48,161 bases of DNA from Pleurotus ostreatus/Saccharomyces cerevisiae fusant (Eukaryota > Opisthokonta). The notes beneath the pieces were generated by a model. The model saw nothing but the letters and a program-made list of their open reading frames with translations. It had not been told where the DNA came from and made no database searches. Location: positions 1 to 48,161 of the forward strand of contig JAMQCK010000154.1 in assembly GCA_024196135.1 (NCBI GenBank). Direction: 5' to 3'. This document shows, one piece after another, positions 28,670-40,174 of this stretch. The translations under genes were made by a program, and so were the position numbers. Numbering within the stretch: position 1 is the first letter of the stretch; each line of letters opens with the position of its first letter.

Positions 28670-29786
28670 ATGTCCAACGTATACGTGAGTCCTTGGTTTC
28701 TTTTCTCCCGTTCCTGCGATTCTCTGGACGCGTGCGATGCGGGGCGATGGGCGGGGAAAAGATAATCGGCGGGATAGGATCGCAAAGATCGCGGCAGGAG
28801 GGAATGCATACGAGGCCGGCGACGCGATTTCGGACAAGATGGGAGCATATAGCGACGCCCTCCACCGTTATCGCAGCCGGGGGGATGTCAGTGCTCGGGA
28901 AGCCGTCGGGTTGGGTCGGATGCGGCGCGATGGCGGACGCGCACCTGCGGGGCAGATGACGCGACTGCGTCACCACCGACTATATGCGGGGTCTTTGTTC
29001 ACCAAGCATCCCCCCAAAGCACCCTCCCCATCGCCGTGAACGCGTCGGTCGCGTAACAGCCCTCCGACATGCGTTCATGATCTCCCTCCCCTCCCCGATC
29101 ACTCCTCCACCCCCTCCACCTCACTCGTCACCTTTGCGACATCCGCGCGCCCGTGATCCGCTTCTTTGAACATTGTACTTACCCGTCCCCCTTAGTTCGA
29201 CATCACGAAAGACGGCGTGCCCCTCGGCCGCATCGTCTTCAAGCTCTTCGACGACGTAGTCCCCAAGACCGCGAAGAACTTCCGCGAGCTCGCGACCGGC
29301 GAGCACGGCTTCGGCTACGAGGGCTCCTCCTTCCACCGCATCATCCCCAACTTCATGCTCCAGGGCGGTGACTTCACGCGCGGAAACGGCACCGGCGGCA
29401 AGTCCATCTACGGCGAGAAGTTCGCTGGTGCGTTTGTCCTCTCATGTTCTACCGTGAACCGGGAAATCTGATTATATGCGCTGCACGAACAGACGAGAAC
29501 TTCCAGCTCAAGCACACCAAGCCGGGTATCCTCTCCATGGCGAACGCCGGCAAGAACACGAACGGCTCCCAATTCTTCATCACCACCGTCGTCACCGGCT
29601 GGCTCGACGGCGCGCACGTTGTCTTCGGTGCGTCCCCACTCTCTCCCTCACGCTATCCCTTCGCTTACTCCCTTTTCAGGTGAGGTCGTTGAGGGCATGG
29701 ACATCGTGAAGCAGATCGAGGCGCTCGGCACCGCGTCTGGCACCCCCAAGTCGCAGGTCAAGATCGCCAAGTCGGGCACCGTCTAA
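28670..29786 (+). CDS. CPR1: Peptidyl-prolyl cis-trans isomerase, cyclophilin A type
   Basis: Exons 28670-28684, 29196-29427, 29493-29627 and 29680-29786 give 162 residues, the usual length for cytosolic cyclophilin A. It starts [19 protein letters not shown]. It keeps the active-site residues: Arg in [15 protein letters not shown] with the Phe, Met and Gln of that motif, QFFITT, and the Trp and His of [19 protein letters not shown], the Trp being the cyclosporin-contact residue. It should catalyse proline isomerisation during protein folding in the cytosol and nucleus and be the cyclosporin target. Intron 1 is 511 nt, about ten times the local norm; the other introns are 52-65 nt. It is the one clear housekeeping gene in the membrane-protein array. 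Confidence 0.97.
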
Positions 29787-30425
29787 GTACTCCTAGGCGC
29801 TCTTCGTACCTTGGCTCGTCCGAGGTACGTGCACCGGCGTCTGGGGGCGAGCATGCGGTGGCGGGATTCGGCCTTCTGAGTGGGGATCGGCCTCGTACGT
29901 CGCTGCTCGCGGGAAGGACGCGGGACCTTGTAGTCGTAAAGTTGAAAAGAAGCAGATTGTAAATTTTGTGATATTATATTCGGGTAGCTGGAGAGCATTG
30001 CGTGACCCTGTGTGATCTCCGGGGCAACGTAACGAGGCGAGAGCCTCACAGCGGAGTGCAGCGTTAGGGCCTGCCTTATAGGTCTGTTCGCGCCGGAGGG
30101 AACAGTTTGAAGACAAGCATTGATGCGATGCTTATGAGCTCTCGAAGCACCGGAGGAGGTCATTCGCTCGGCGCTGCGAGCTTGTCTCGCAAGATGAGTG
30201 CATAAGTCGTGGCTGCGGACTGGCACCGTCCAAAGAAATGTGGTTCCGCTCCAGCGCGTTTGGGAGGCCGTAAAACCATTGCGCACGATGAGGGCGTAGT
30301 TGATGTCAAATTTGAGGGATCGACTCTATGTTGCAGTAGCATGTAAGCCGGACGGCAGCAAAATGTAGTACGCCGGACGGCAAGGGATGAGAGCGCAAAA
30401 AAAAACATGCGCCCACATCTGAACT
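29787..30425. other. Cyclophilin 3' region and spacer
   Basis: 3' flank of cyclophilin A with an A/T-rich stretch at about 29935-29985 where its transcript probably ends. No gene is seen. Minus-strand frames here have no recognisable content. Confidence 0.45.
30397..30405 (-). terminator. Polymerase III terminator (T9 on the minus strand)
   Basis: Nine A's on the plus strand, i.e. T9 on the minus strand, about 20 nt beyond the 3' end of the minus-strand tRNA-Arg. Confidence 0.7.
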
Positions 30426-30503
30426 GACCACCGCAGGGGTCGAACCTGCAATCTCCTGATTACCAACTCGTAGTCAGACGCGTTGCCATTACGCCAGGCG
30501 GCC
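30426..30503 (-). tRNA. tRNA-Arg(ACG) with a 7-nt intron
   Basis: The exons are the same as the 14436 copy, with anticodon ACG in loop CTACGA-A. The 7-nt intron is gttggta (30461-30467, minus strand), different from the 14436 copy. All stems pair. Downstream on the minus strand is a T9 run. Between it and the A2 stop (30504-30784) I see no gene. Confidence 0.95.
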
Positions 30504-30784
30504 GTTAGAAGCGGGGGAAGCGGGCCCTGCTGGGAGCTTCTCCTGGCGATCAACAGGTCACGTCGAAGCTGAAGCCAAATATTGTTGGAGGAAGCCTCTG
30601 TTGGGGTCGCGGGAATGCATACTACAAGGTAATTAGCATATTACAGGTGTTGGAAGTAGGTTACATCTATAGGGAAGAAGAGCCACTGCTGAGTACATTG
30701 GGCATTTTGAGGCGACGAGAAGGAAGAGACGAAGCAAGAGGTAGAGCCTGACAACCCAAAGAACGCTCATCCGAGGCAGAGCGC

Positions 30785-32339
30785 TCACCACCCCCGGGTC
30801 AGAGCACTTGGCACGCGCGAGATCTCCGCAACCTCAGCGGTCGCCTCCTGCGGTCTCTCAACGCGGATCTGCAGGGGGCTATAGCGCCCGCTCTCCTCCA
30901 CCTCCTCCACATCAACCGTCGTGTCCACGCTGATGCTGTCGCATGCTCGCCACCTCACCGGAGGCGTAACTGCAGCGCGCGTATGCACCACTCTCTCCTT
31001 CCCGTCGTCGACGACGCGGCCCTTCACGAGGATGGCGCGCGCGTGCACGAGGACGGCGGAGAGGGCCGCGACGAATGGGACCGTGTCGGTGAAGAAGTAG
31101 TTGGAAATGTGGCCGGTGGTGTAGGTGATTTGGGAGATGAGGACGCAGAAGCTGGAAGGGACTCGATAAGCGGTATGGAGGGTGAGGGGGATGGAGGGCG
31201 TACGTGTAAAAGGCGGCGCTCTCAGCGATGAGGATGGCGGCGGACTACGCGAGGAAGTAAGGTCAGTGACACATCGCGCCAGATGGTCGTGAAGTGCATA
31301 CCATGACCGATGGGCTGGAAGCGTACTCCGCTCGCTGGAAGCGAACGTGTCCCGCGCGCCAGACTACCATCACTTGCGAGGTCTTCAGACAACAACTCGG
31401 ACTCAAAGCAGCACGCATACGCACCTGTACAGTAGATGTTGACGCTGAGGAAGGGCGTAAGCAATCCGGGCAAGCGAGGATACATCCATCGACAACGTAC
31501 CATAAGGTAGAGACGCAGACCGCCAACCTCCACTGATGCATGGATACGAGCGTGAAGTATGAGGCGGAGTTGTACTGCGCGTAGCGAGTTTAGCACATGA
31601 GTGGCATAGGAGACGCAGCTTTCGCTGACGCCTATCATCCTGCAACTCACTACGGAATACGAGTGCGCAAGTCCAGTGACTGAAACTGACAAGGCGTAAG
31701 CTTTGATATGGACGCGACGTACTACTAGGCGACGTACTCAGTTGGCCAAGGAGAGCGACCGACGGGAAGACGACGACCCACTTGCGGTATTCCCAGATGA
31801 CATACATTCGAGCGATCTGAAGGGCGGGTAAGCCTCGAGGACAGAGATGGAAGACATGCAAAGCTCGGAGGGCTCGTAAAACTCACAACGAACATATCCG
31901 CTACGACAGCCGTCGCACCATGGAAGGCGGACCTCGCAACACTAGCTGACGTCGACGTCTCCTCGTAGTAGATATCCGCATGTTGACCGTCCTCCCAAAA
32001 GATGAACGCCTCAAAGGCGCGAATGACCAGGCAGACCCAGTGCTGTCGTCGAAGTGAGTCATCTCGCAGATACATGTAATACGCCTGAGTACTCACACCC
32101 GTAGCGACCACAGTAAGAATGACCAGACCGGCTACCAGTTGTCTGTCGGAGGATTTCCCTGACCTCCCCCTGGTCATCGGAGTGACGCGGCGAGAGAGAA
32201 GATAGAACATGGCGAGGACGAGCGCGAAATAGACCCCCTGGAGAAAGGACATGATGGCAAGGCCTGCGAGCTTCATCTGGGCCGGCATGCCCATCGGCGG
32301 CTCAGAGAACTGCGAAGACTCGTCCTGCGTCGTAGACAT
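30785..32339 (-). CDS. A-family multi-pass membrane protein (A2)
   Basis: Nine exons in phase, 359 residues: 32097-32339, 31887-32042, 31738-31816, 31651-31679, 31501-31574, 31425-31444, 31302-31372, 31204-31244 and 30785-31151. Start MSTTQDESSQF, then helix 1 with QMKLAGLAIMSFLQGVYF, FEAFIFWEDGQHAD, RMYVIWEYRKW, NIYCTG, IAESAAFYT, and NYFFTDTVPFVAALSAVL. Exons 2, 3, 5, 6, 7 and 8 (156, 79, 74, 20, 71, 41 nt) are exactly as long as in A1; exon 4 is 29 instead of 35 nt. The C-terminal tail (about 75 residues, Val/Glu/Arg-rich) is unrelated to A1's Gly-rich tail. The function is unknown. Confidence 0.9.
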
Positions 32340-32697
32340 CGATGGTGGCGCTGCTAGGGGCGATGACTAGGGATAGGGCCGCTTGGTGAGCGTATCTGAG
32401 AGCGGCGCTGCGAGCATTATAGACGATGGGCGCATCCACCGAAGCAGTTGAAGTGCTGTACGCATTAGACACCAGCGGATTCCCATACCGAATACCAGGG
32501 GGAGATGGCGACATGGGGCTGTGCACGACCGGCCCGGGCGCGACGATATATGTGCTAGAAGAAGGCAAAGACGTACCGGTGACTAGAGCGCCCGCAGACC
32601 GGTGATGAAAAAAAGGATAGATTGGGTACTGCAGGCGTCAAGGAGGCGTTCTGCGCAGTTACATTCGTAGGGCTTCAGGTATCAGGCTGACATCGTA
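32340..32697. other. Spacer between A2 and a small upstream gene
   Basis: An 88-codon minus-strand frame (32302-32568, Pro/Ser/Ala-rich) overlaps the A2 start in another frame and shows no sign of translation. It presumably contains the A2 promoter. Confidence 0.4.
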
Positions 32698-33049
32698 CTA
32701 ATTGCTCGTACTCGATGAGTTCGCCAGGGGAAAGGGTCCAGGCGGCGGAGGCGCCTTCTCGCTCGGAGGGATGGCCGACGACGACGGCGCGGAAGCGGAT
32801 GTCCCGCCCATCAGAGGAACGAGCGCGATACTGCGAGCGTTCGCATTGTGCAGTGGAAGGATGGGCCCCGACGCCTTCCATGGGTACATCTTGGAGTCCT
32901 CGAAGGTGGCGGCCAGCATGTAGACGGATCCTAGACGGGATTCATGGTGAGTAAGATGGCGGTTAGCGGAGCACCGTCAACTCACCGGAGATGACCACCC
33001 CGAGGATGAAATAGAGGACGTTGTGCCATACCTCCTCCGACGTGGCCAT
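32698..33049 (-). CDS. Small membrane protein with Pro-rich tail, unknown
   Basis: Exons 32986-33049 and 32698-32930 give 98 residues. MATSEEVWHNVLYFILGVV leads into one membrane segment that crosses the splice junction (about residues 9-30, FILGVVISGSVYMLAA). A soluble part follows with MYPWKASGPILPLHN, and the end is rich in Pro, Ser and Ala (SEKAPPPPGPFPLANSSS). The intron is 55 nt with a gtgagt donor. It runs in the same direction as A2, about 360 bp upstream. I recognise no family. The joined frame and the placement of the hydrophobic segment support it. Confidence 0.6.
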
Positions 33050-33575
33050 ACTGCGGTATGAATGCAAGCTCTCAAGGGTCGAATGAGGGGCTAACGCAGG
33101 GAAGAAGCGAGAAGATGAGACAGGCGAGGACTGATGTCTCGGTTCGGCTGCCAACGCGACTCGGGCGCTCGTCCGGCCAAGCTCGCCCCAAGGTTCAAAG
33201 CTCGAGATTGCATTGTTGCCAGGTATTCAATGTTTTCATTGAAAGAAAGAAAGGAGCAGCGAGTATCCCATGCGCGAAGCCGGGTTGGGTGTGCTTGATG
33301 GTTCGGGATGAGATGCAGTTCAAGGCGCCACAATATCCCGCATTCGGCACCCACGCGATAGTCTTCCCACGGTTGAATCAGGGGGAAATCCTGACCGCCC
33401 CAGCTGTGCGGAGGGATTACAGCGTTGAAGATTCATATGGAGTCGATGGTATGGCATTCCAGGGTACTTGTAGAATTTGACGAAGTTGTGTACTCATACT
33501 TCCACTAGTGGCAGTGACGATGAGGGAAGTTCTGTTCGTCGACGTTCGCAAGCAGAGTAAATGGTAATGTAATTG
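33050..33575. other. Intergenic, nothing recognised
   Basis: A few short frames only; no repeats and no RNA gene. Confidence 0.45.
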
Positions 33576-33947
33576 TCAGGGTTTTATGCGCAAAAAGTCG
33601 TCTGCAGTCATCGGATCAATGCGCGGTTCCGCCACGTACGCTGGCGGAGGGACAGCAAGAGGATGCGCGACTAGTGTAGTGGTCGAGCTGGAGTTTCCTT
33701 CCCTTCGGGAGCGCCTTTCCAAGCGCGCTAGTCTCTTCTTCTCCTTCTTTTCCTTCTTCTCATAATGACGGTCAATGCAGCAGCCGGTCAGGTAATACAA
33801 CCCCGTCAGTACGAACGATGCAGCCACTGACGATTTATTGTTAGTACACGCAGATAAGTACAATGAGTAGGGATACATGCCAGCAAGAACAACCCAGCCC
33901 ACGTCTCGGAGGATCACTATGCCCACTGACTCCATCGTGTTGACCAT
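33576..33947 (-). CDS. Small two-helix protein, unknown
   Basis: An uninterrupted 123-codon frame starting MVNTMESVGIVILRD. Two hydrophobic stretches (about residues 8-30 and 41-58, VAASFVLTGLYYLTGCCI) are followed by a very basic/acidic helix (HYEKKEKKEKKRLARLE) and a Pro-rich end. A 50-nt intron-like segment inside it (donor gtatcc, branch ctaac, acceptor gtcag) would break the frame if removed, so either reading could be right and the protein may differ. No family is recognised. Same strand as its neighbours. Confidence 0.45.
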   Translation of the reverse strand: MVNTMESVGIVILRDVGWVVLAGMYPYSLYLSACTNNKSSVAASFVLTGLYYLTGCCIDRHYEKKEKKEKKRLARLERRSRREGNSSSTTTLVAHPLAVPPPAYVAEPRIDPMTADDFLRIKP

Positions 33948-35093
33948 GATATAAGGGGTTTGGGTTTATGGCGTGTATTTGACGCTTCCAGTATTCGGTT
34001 TTCAGGAAGGATAATGGCAGTGGTAGACGGCAGGTTTGATGCACGGCGGGACGCAGGTGTCGGCGCTTACTGTTCGAAGTTGGTGGGTTGGAGGGTGCAA
34101 GAATTCGTAATCGAGGGGCCGCCTGCTTTATGCCATCGGCATTATCCCTGATCTGTTTCTGAGGGAAAGTGAGCAAGACATTGCGACGAGATTCAGTGCT
34201 GTCTGTAACCATGGACAGTCTCAGGAAGGTCGCAATCGCGGCTCGCGAGACAGTCGGCAACCGCCGAGCGGAAGTAAACCAGAGTCACGTGGAAATCACA
34301 CGGTTGATCTTCGCCCTCGTGACTTCTTGCCTCGCACAAGCGTCTGCCGCGGGCGACTCACCTCAAAGTGCGCAGTGGTATAAAGCACTCTGACGAGCAT
34401 ATCAATATCTTACCACAGCATTGAAGCAGCGGAATAGCTTTAGAGACGACTGAGACGAATGCGAGTCGGGCTAGCGTGTCCGAGTTGACCTGAGCACGAA
34501 AGGCCGAACGGTTCGGACAGTATTTGAACGCATCGCCACCTATGAAGGGTGGGCAAGTGAAGATTAGCTGAGGATTCAGAATGCGGCGGGTGGAATACAT
34601 GGTAACAAGGATAATTTTTAGAGATGGTACTACTTACCATCGGGAGGCGGCACGTCCAATTGGTGTCGCAGCCACTGCGGAAGGATGGCGTCTAGCGAAG
34701 GTGTGACCGTGCGAAGCTACACAGAGTCCCTTCGCGGCCTATTTGCGGAGGCAGAATTAGGGCTCGTCGGGAAAGACGTGTGAAGTCTGAAGGCGCCTTT
34801 GTCGACAGAAGGAGGTAAGTTCGACGCAGGCGACGGCACCAGCAGAGTGCAGAGTTGAAGGCCGGCCGGACAGCGCGACAGTTGTCGTCTCACCGACTTC
34901 CTTTCCGCCGCAGGCGCTCGCTACCAGTCCCTGCTCCATCGTGTTCAGCGACAATACATCCGCATATTCTGAATGACAGTGCCATAATCGCGTTGCCGGA
35001 TACGTAGTCCTTCGACGACGCCTTCCCTACCGACCGTGAAGGAGTCTCTATGGCATCGCTTCCACCGCGTGTCGCTACACTCCTGCACTGTCG
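33948..35093. other. 1.1 kb without a recognised gene
   Basis: Frames up to 139 codons (minus, 33841-34260) overlap the previous gene and show no domain. No tandem repeats. Confidence 0.45.
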
Positions 35094-36766
35094 TCAGCAG
35101 TTGACCGCCGTAGCGCTATACTGAAGGAGCTGGATCAGAGCTTTCAAGGTCTTCACGCCAACACAAATCTTACCGGAGGCGCTATATCTGTGTGGCGCCC
35201 TCTCGAGGGATTCGGATTCGGTATTATCCGCCACTGCGTGCGCATCGGATCTTGGTAAAGTGATGGCCAGGGTGGTGAGCTGGATGGACGATGGGTCCGT
35301 TGTATGGTGCGCTTCATGGTGAAGGTTAAGCATCATGCGCGACGCGAGGGCGACGCAGATGCTGGGATTGGATTAAAGTCCGAGTGAAATGGTGAGGGCG
35401 AGGGCGTACCTGTTGACGAGGGGCCCAAACATTCCTCGAAAGTAGGCCTACACGCTCAAGATTTAGCCCGATTATCGACCTGAGTGAGACGCATTACCCA
35501 TGTCGTCTGGAGGGAGGCATGAGATTATCTGTTTAGCATAGACGGGGAAAGGCACTGACGTAGTAGGTCAATACGTTTGCGACGTTGACCAAGGACATGA
35601 TCCTGTCGGAAGGCGCACTGTGAACTCATCTCGACATCCCCTCAGAGCCGCTCGTACCCGAAGTACATCGAGGCTGTCGGTAGGATTAAGCCGGCATTCG
35701 CTGTTAGAGGAGCTAAATGGCTCACCGTCTCTTATCAAAAGCCGCGTGAGCGGCATGCCGCGCTGCCACACGCCTGAGATTGTCTTGTACGCCGTCAAGG
35801 TGAATATTAAGAGGTCGAAGGCCATGGCGGTGATCCAAACTACCGATAGATCTGTGTATAGCTTAGGAGAGATCGATAGAGGGACCGGCTGGTGCACGGA
35901 CCGCTTGTGAAAGTCAGTAAGTCTTCAACCGTGCGTGAGATCCTTCGTACCTATTTCTTGAGGCGTGTAGTATGCAGCTCTCGTTATCTACTTTCTCTTC
36001 TCTTTCAAGGCTGTCTTGATGCTTACGGCCGAAGACAAACCACTGTGTTATGTTAGCACGGAAATGCTCGCTATGGCAAGCAGAGTACTCAGACTTACAG
36101 CAGCGATGGCGATCTCGATAGCCACGAGCGCCGTAAGTCCATACAAAACACATTTATTGCGGCCGTATATCGCATACACACGCTTGATCATCAGTACTAC
36201 GGCGAGGCGATTAAACAGTATCATTGACGGACGAAGCGATCACACATACCTCCGACGATGATCTGGATGGCGACGATAAAGATTTGATGGAAATATATTA
36301 CAGCGAGGCATTGCCTTAGCGAAGGAGCCGTCAGAAATTGGGCGCGTGAGACGCTTCGAAGACTCACTTCTAAACGAAATTGTCAGACGGTAGAAAGATT
36401 TAGATTGTAGAGAGTAGCGAATACCTGGTCAAGCGTTGTCGAAACCTTGAAAGTCGCGAAGCTCATGACGCCGAAGACAAGGATAAGCATGAACGTCAGG
36501 TAGCGACAAGCGATAAACAGCCAAAAGCCGCGGCTTTGCTGGCGCCAGAAATGCTCGATTTCGAGCTCTGGAGACACGCGTCAGTATTTTCAGCGTTGTA
36601 CAAATGAATTTACGCACCGAGAGTGATGACATACTCATATACAAGAAGCGCTTTAGGGCCTTGCACGTTGGTACCTACAAGGGCGGCTCGAAGCGGAAGA
36701 CCCACAGATGGAGGCAAAGTTCACGGCGTTGAAGATGAAGCTATAGAAGGCAACGTCGTCAGTCAT
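35094..36766 (-). CDS. DUF6533 multi-pass membrane protein (D2)
   Basis: Exons: 36706-36766, 36618-36659, 36425-36567, 36368-36369, 36250-36314, 36099-36196, 35951-36042, 35902-35903, 35726-35851, 35658-35673, 35560-35602, 35498-35506, 35410-35447 and 35094-35361, giving 334 residues. The DUF6533 signature is ALLVYEYVITLELEIEHFW. Later segments are FMLILVFGVMSFATF, FIVAIQIIVGVLMIKRVYA, WITAMAFDLLIFTLTAYKT and ASRMMLNLHHEAH. Two exons appear to be only 2 nt long (36368-36369 and 35902-35903), each between introns of normal size with proper donors and branch points. Exon sizes 65, 98, 126, 16, 43, 9 and 38 equal those of D1. The C-terminal tail is a different sequence from D1's. No function is known. 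Confidence 0.88.
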
Positions 36767-37603
36767 CTTGACCTTGAATAGAACCGTGTACGCACAGGCC
36801 CTGAGATAGAACGTCCGGCGACGCCGGGTTGCCCATCAGGACTGGAGGAAAAGGGGACAGCCAGACGCGCGTCGCGCTTTGGGGATTTAAGACCGCCAAT
36901 CTCAAGCTCCGTCCTGTTCGCGCTGGCGAAGATGATGGGCACAGCCTTTCATGGCTTCGACGATTGCTTCATGAGTCATCTGCTCAGGATGGCCATCTTG
37001 ATTGCTAGTGCGCATTGCGGTTTAAGTACCTGACTAAGACCGTACGGAAATGGCCATCGAGAGAGATATCTGAGGATAAGAAGAGAGATCTACTTGCCTG
37101 AATGATGAATGGTGAGATCACTGCGATGTCTTGGAAGTTGGGGCTGCACTCGATACCCCGAGGCGGCGCTTGCCCAAGGCGAGAGTCTGGAATCAAGGCT
37201 TGAGTCGATTTGTTTGGTGTATCTCACGACATGCAACCGGAAACTCGTCGTTTTGTATCTGAAGCGTGTGGAAAGTCCTTCGGCATGGTGGTCAAGGACA
37301 GGACAGCTCCGCGATGGTCGGGCCGAACGCCGTCTGGGAACGGCGAATGCCCCAAAGTCACACGTGACATGTTCAACTTTGATCGGAACGAAGCCCTCGT
37401 AGCTCGCGAATATGAGAGCTCATATACCTCTTCCACAACGCCGATTCAGACGCATTCAGTTACTGCGGCAGAGCAGCGGAGAATGCCGCCGAAGTCATGT
37501 GCCGGATGCTCGACTTTTCCCTAGAACGAAGATATGCACGAAGAATGAATAGTGAGGCGACTCCAACATATGTCAAGCAACGCAGCATGAGCCGCAGTCA
37601 CAT
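36767..37603. other. Intergenic, nothing recognised
   Basis: A 104-codon plus-strand frame (37210-37524) is the longest. It has no recognisable domain and no promoter signal, and lies on the strand opposite to both neighbours. Confidence 0.4.
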
Positions 37604-39075
37604 TTATGACGGACATACTGCGCGAGGCATACACGGTGAATTCCTGATATCGACTCGCGACAGCGACGACTGCTCCACCCGAACCTGCATTGGCCGACCT
37701 CCTCCGTGGAACTCGATGTCCGCACAACGAGCCGCTGCTCTCCCTCTGTCTCGACACGGAGTCGAGTCCGGAAGGTTTGAGTCACCGCCCCGTGCGGCTC
37801 CAGTATGATCTGCCAATCCTTTCGAGAGAATTGCGCGCGCATGCACGAGCACGGCAGCAAGCGCGGCGGAGGGTGGTATACAGTCCTGAATAAAGTAGCT
37901 TGCGGCGTTCTTCATGCCGTAGGAGACTTGCCAAGCAAGGACGAGAGAGCTAGAAGAGCCCGCGAGATGTCAGCGACTGAAATGGGCAGGCTGTGAGGGT
38001 TTGCATACGTATAGACGGCAGCGCTCTCTGTCATGAGGGTAACGAAGGACTGGTCGACGAGGTCAGCAAAATTCAGATCGGGTCGCGTCCGCTAAGGGCT
38101 GCGCTTACAACAATAGATCTGCTGAAGATGAAGTCTGTCGTCCGTCGATGTAGGCGAGCTACGCGCCAGATTATCATTCCTGCAGGATCGAGCGTAAGCG
38201 GCTAGGCTGGGATAGGTATACTGGGATGCGCACCTGTACAGTACAAATTGGTACTGCGTGTGGCAAGGGCATCAGCGAGGACTCCGTCACTACAAGAAAT
38301 GACCGCACCATATCGTCAAGACCATATGCGCCATCTTCCAGAGGTGAAGGACTCTATGTGTGGCAGGTACTGACGTCTGATACTAGCAGCCGCAAGTGAG
38401 TCGAGTTGACGCCAAGGGAAGAGTATTCAAACTCACCGCGGCGTACGCATACGCAGTCCCCACGCCTGAGACTAAGGTTGGAGATGAGGTGGATCCTCTT
38501 CGTTAGCTGCGCAACTTACCGCAAAGCCCAGACAAGGAGAGAGCTGGCGCGATGATGACCCTCCTTCTGTAGTTCCAAACGACCCAGAGTCGCAGTATCT
38601 GTCAAATGAGTTATGAGTTCGTCTCGCCTGCTGTGAGGGATCGACGTCGAAAAAGCTCACCACGAAAAGGTCCGCAGTGATGATAGTCGCGCTATGGAAA
38701 GCGGATCTTGTAACTTCGCTCGAGCCCGTATCCAGGAAGTAGAACCAGTAAGGACGGGTGCCGCCTTCCCAAAATATAAAAGCCTTGAAGGCGCGGATGA
38801 GGAGGCAGGTCCATTGCTAGAGGGGCGCTTTGTAAGCCTCACAGACACGGCGGGGAATGAGAGCCACTCACGCCTAGGGCCGCGGTGGAGAGAACGGCCA
38901 TGCCTATGATGAGTAGGCGCTGAGCTCGTCGATTCGCCGCTCGCTTGGTGGTGGATGTCGGGCTTCGCGACAAGAGATAGATCATGGCCACGACGAGCGT
39001 GATATAGAGCCCCATCAGCACGGATTGCACGGCCAATCCCGCGAGCTTCATCTCTGCCGTATATCGTGTGGGCAT
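37604..39075 (-). CDS. A-family multi-pass membrane protein (A3)
   Basis: Nine exons in phase, 341 residues: 38872-39075, 38661-38816, 38520-38598, 38437-38471, 38309-38382, 38234-38253, 38109-38179, 38009-38049 and 37604-37949. The first eight are identical in length to A1 (204, 156, 79, 35, 74, 20, 71, 41). Landmarks: EMKLAGLAVQSVLMGLYI, RAFKAFIFWEGG, RLWVVWNYRRR, NLYCTG, MTESAAVYT, and YFIQDCIPPSAALAAVL. The tail of about 75 residues is polar (SSLSRVDIRNSPC near the end). The initiator is taken as MPTRYTAEM because the frame upstream has no ATG. Its upstream region is duplicated before A5. The function is unknown. Confidence 0.9.
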
Positions 39076-39149
39076 CGCTGTCCGGCTGCGCTTCGACGCT
39101 GTTGTCAACGAGAAGGCCGAAGAAGTCACAACCGAAGAGCGCAAGAGGA

Positions 39150-39800
39150 CTACGTACTGACGATGAGGACTTGCGCGTTATAACATAGGTAAAAATATAC
39201 TCGAGCGGTAGAATTTAATGAAGATATGGGATCCCGCGGCTTCAATACCGAATCAGCCTGCATAGCCCGATGGTAGCAAGACAATCCGACTCACCTGCTG
39301 GAGGAGCTAATGTAGATGGAACCGAGCAGGACCCTGAGCTCGGTGAGAACCATCTCTCCGAACTTCGTACGCAGGAGATGGAGGCGTCATACGTTCGGGT
39401 TTGAACGGGTACCGATATAGTGGGAGGGCACAGAGGAGGACCACGATCGCCGACCAGGGCGACCCCGCAGAGTCGTGGAGTCTACGTCGCAGCGTTAATG
39501 GATGGGAGGCAATGTCGAGAAAGGAACAGCAGATTCGACGTCTTCCTCGAAATTCTTGCCAAAGCGGTGAACGTGAACTGTGTGGCAACGCGTTCTGGAT
39601 TTTCTTGAGAAGACCTAGCGAAGAGTCAGCGCCGAAGCGTATGAGTCATCGACCTACAATGAAATCAGGCCAGGGACTGATGGAATGCGAGCCAGATGAA
39701 GGCGGTGAATCCGAACCCGTCGGTACGCACATCGCAGATAGCGGGCATCCACGCTGATGATAAGGAGGGGAGCTTGGACGCGGTGACACGGCTGCTGCGA
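39150..39800. repeat. Segmental duplication, copy 1 (upstream of A3)
   Basis: The region matches 43,520-44,110 in order and orientation. Shared blocks include gacttgcgcgttata, ctcgagcggt, gactcacctgct and ggaccctg. A minus-strand coding-like tract is shared too: ICDVRTDGFGFTAFIWLAF here against IADVRTDEFGGTAFLWLAL there. It therefore contains the A3 promoter plus a remnant of another gene. Further on, to about 40,174, I see no gene. Confidence 0.7.
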
Positions 39801-40174
39801 TTGAAGAACGAAAGCCTAGATATAACGTGGAGGGGGCATCCTCGGACGCTCGTGAATATGTCGTGGTCGCAGGTCAAGTCGCGTCAGAAATTGGCTTGGC
39901 GGACCTCGACTCACTTTGGATAATTGTGGCGTCGCGTCAAGACTCAGTTTACTTGCCACCGCCATCTCCTACCTGCTACCACGAGCGCTGTTCTCTCAGT
40001 CGATTATTGCTATCTACGTAAAGGCCCGGATGGCTCCTGAGCTCCACGGTACATCGATTGAGCTTCGATGCGATGACATTGCAGTCGATAAGTACATAGT
40101 GGGATTCGACAAGATGCGATTAGAACATATGGTGCGTGTTGGAGGGCCGAGAGGGGTGCTGGTCAGACAGAGAT

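Noticed and set aside
37210..37524. 104-codon plus-strand frame between D2 and A3
   Set aside because: No domain, no promoter cue, no homologous copy in the other A-D spacers; consistent with chance in GC-rich DNA.
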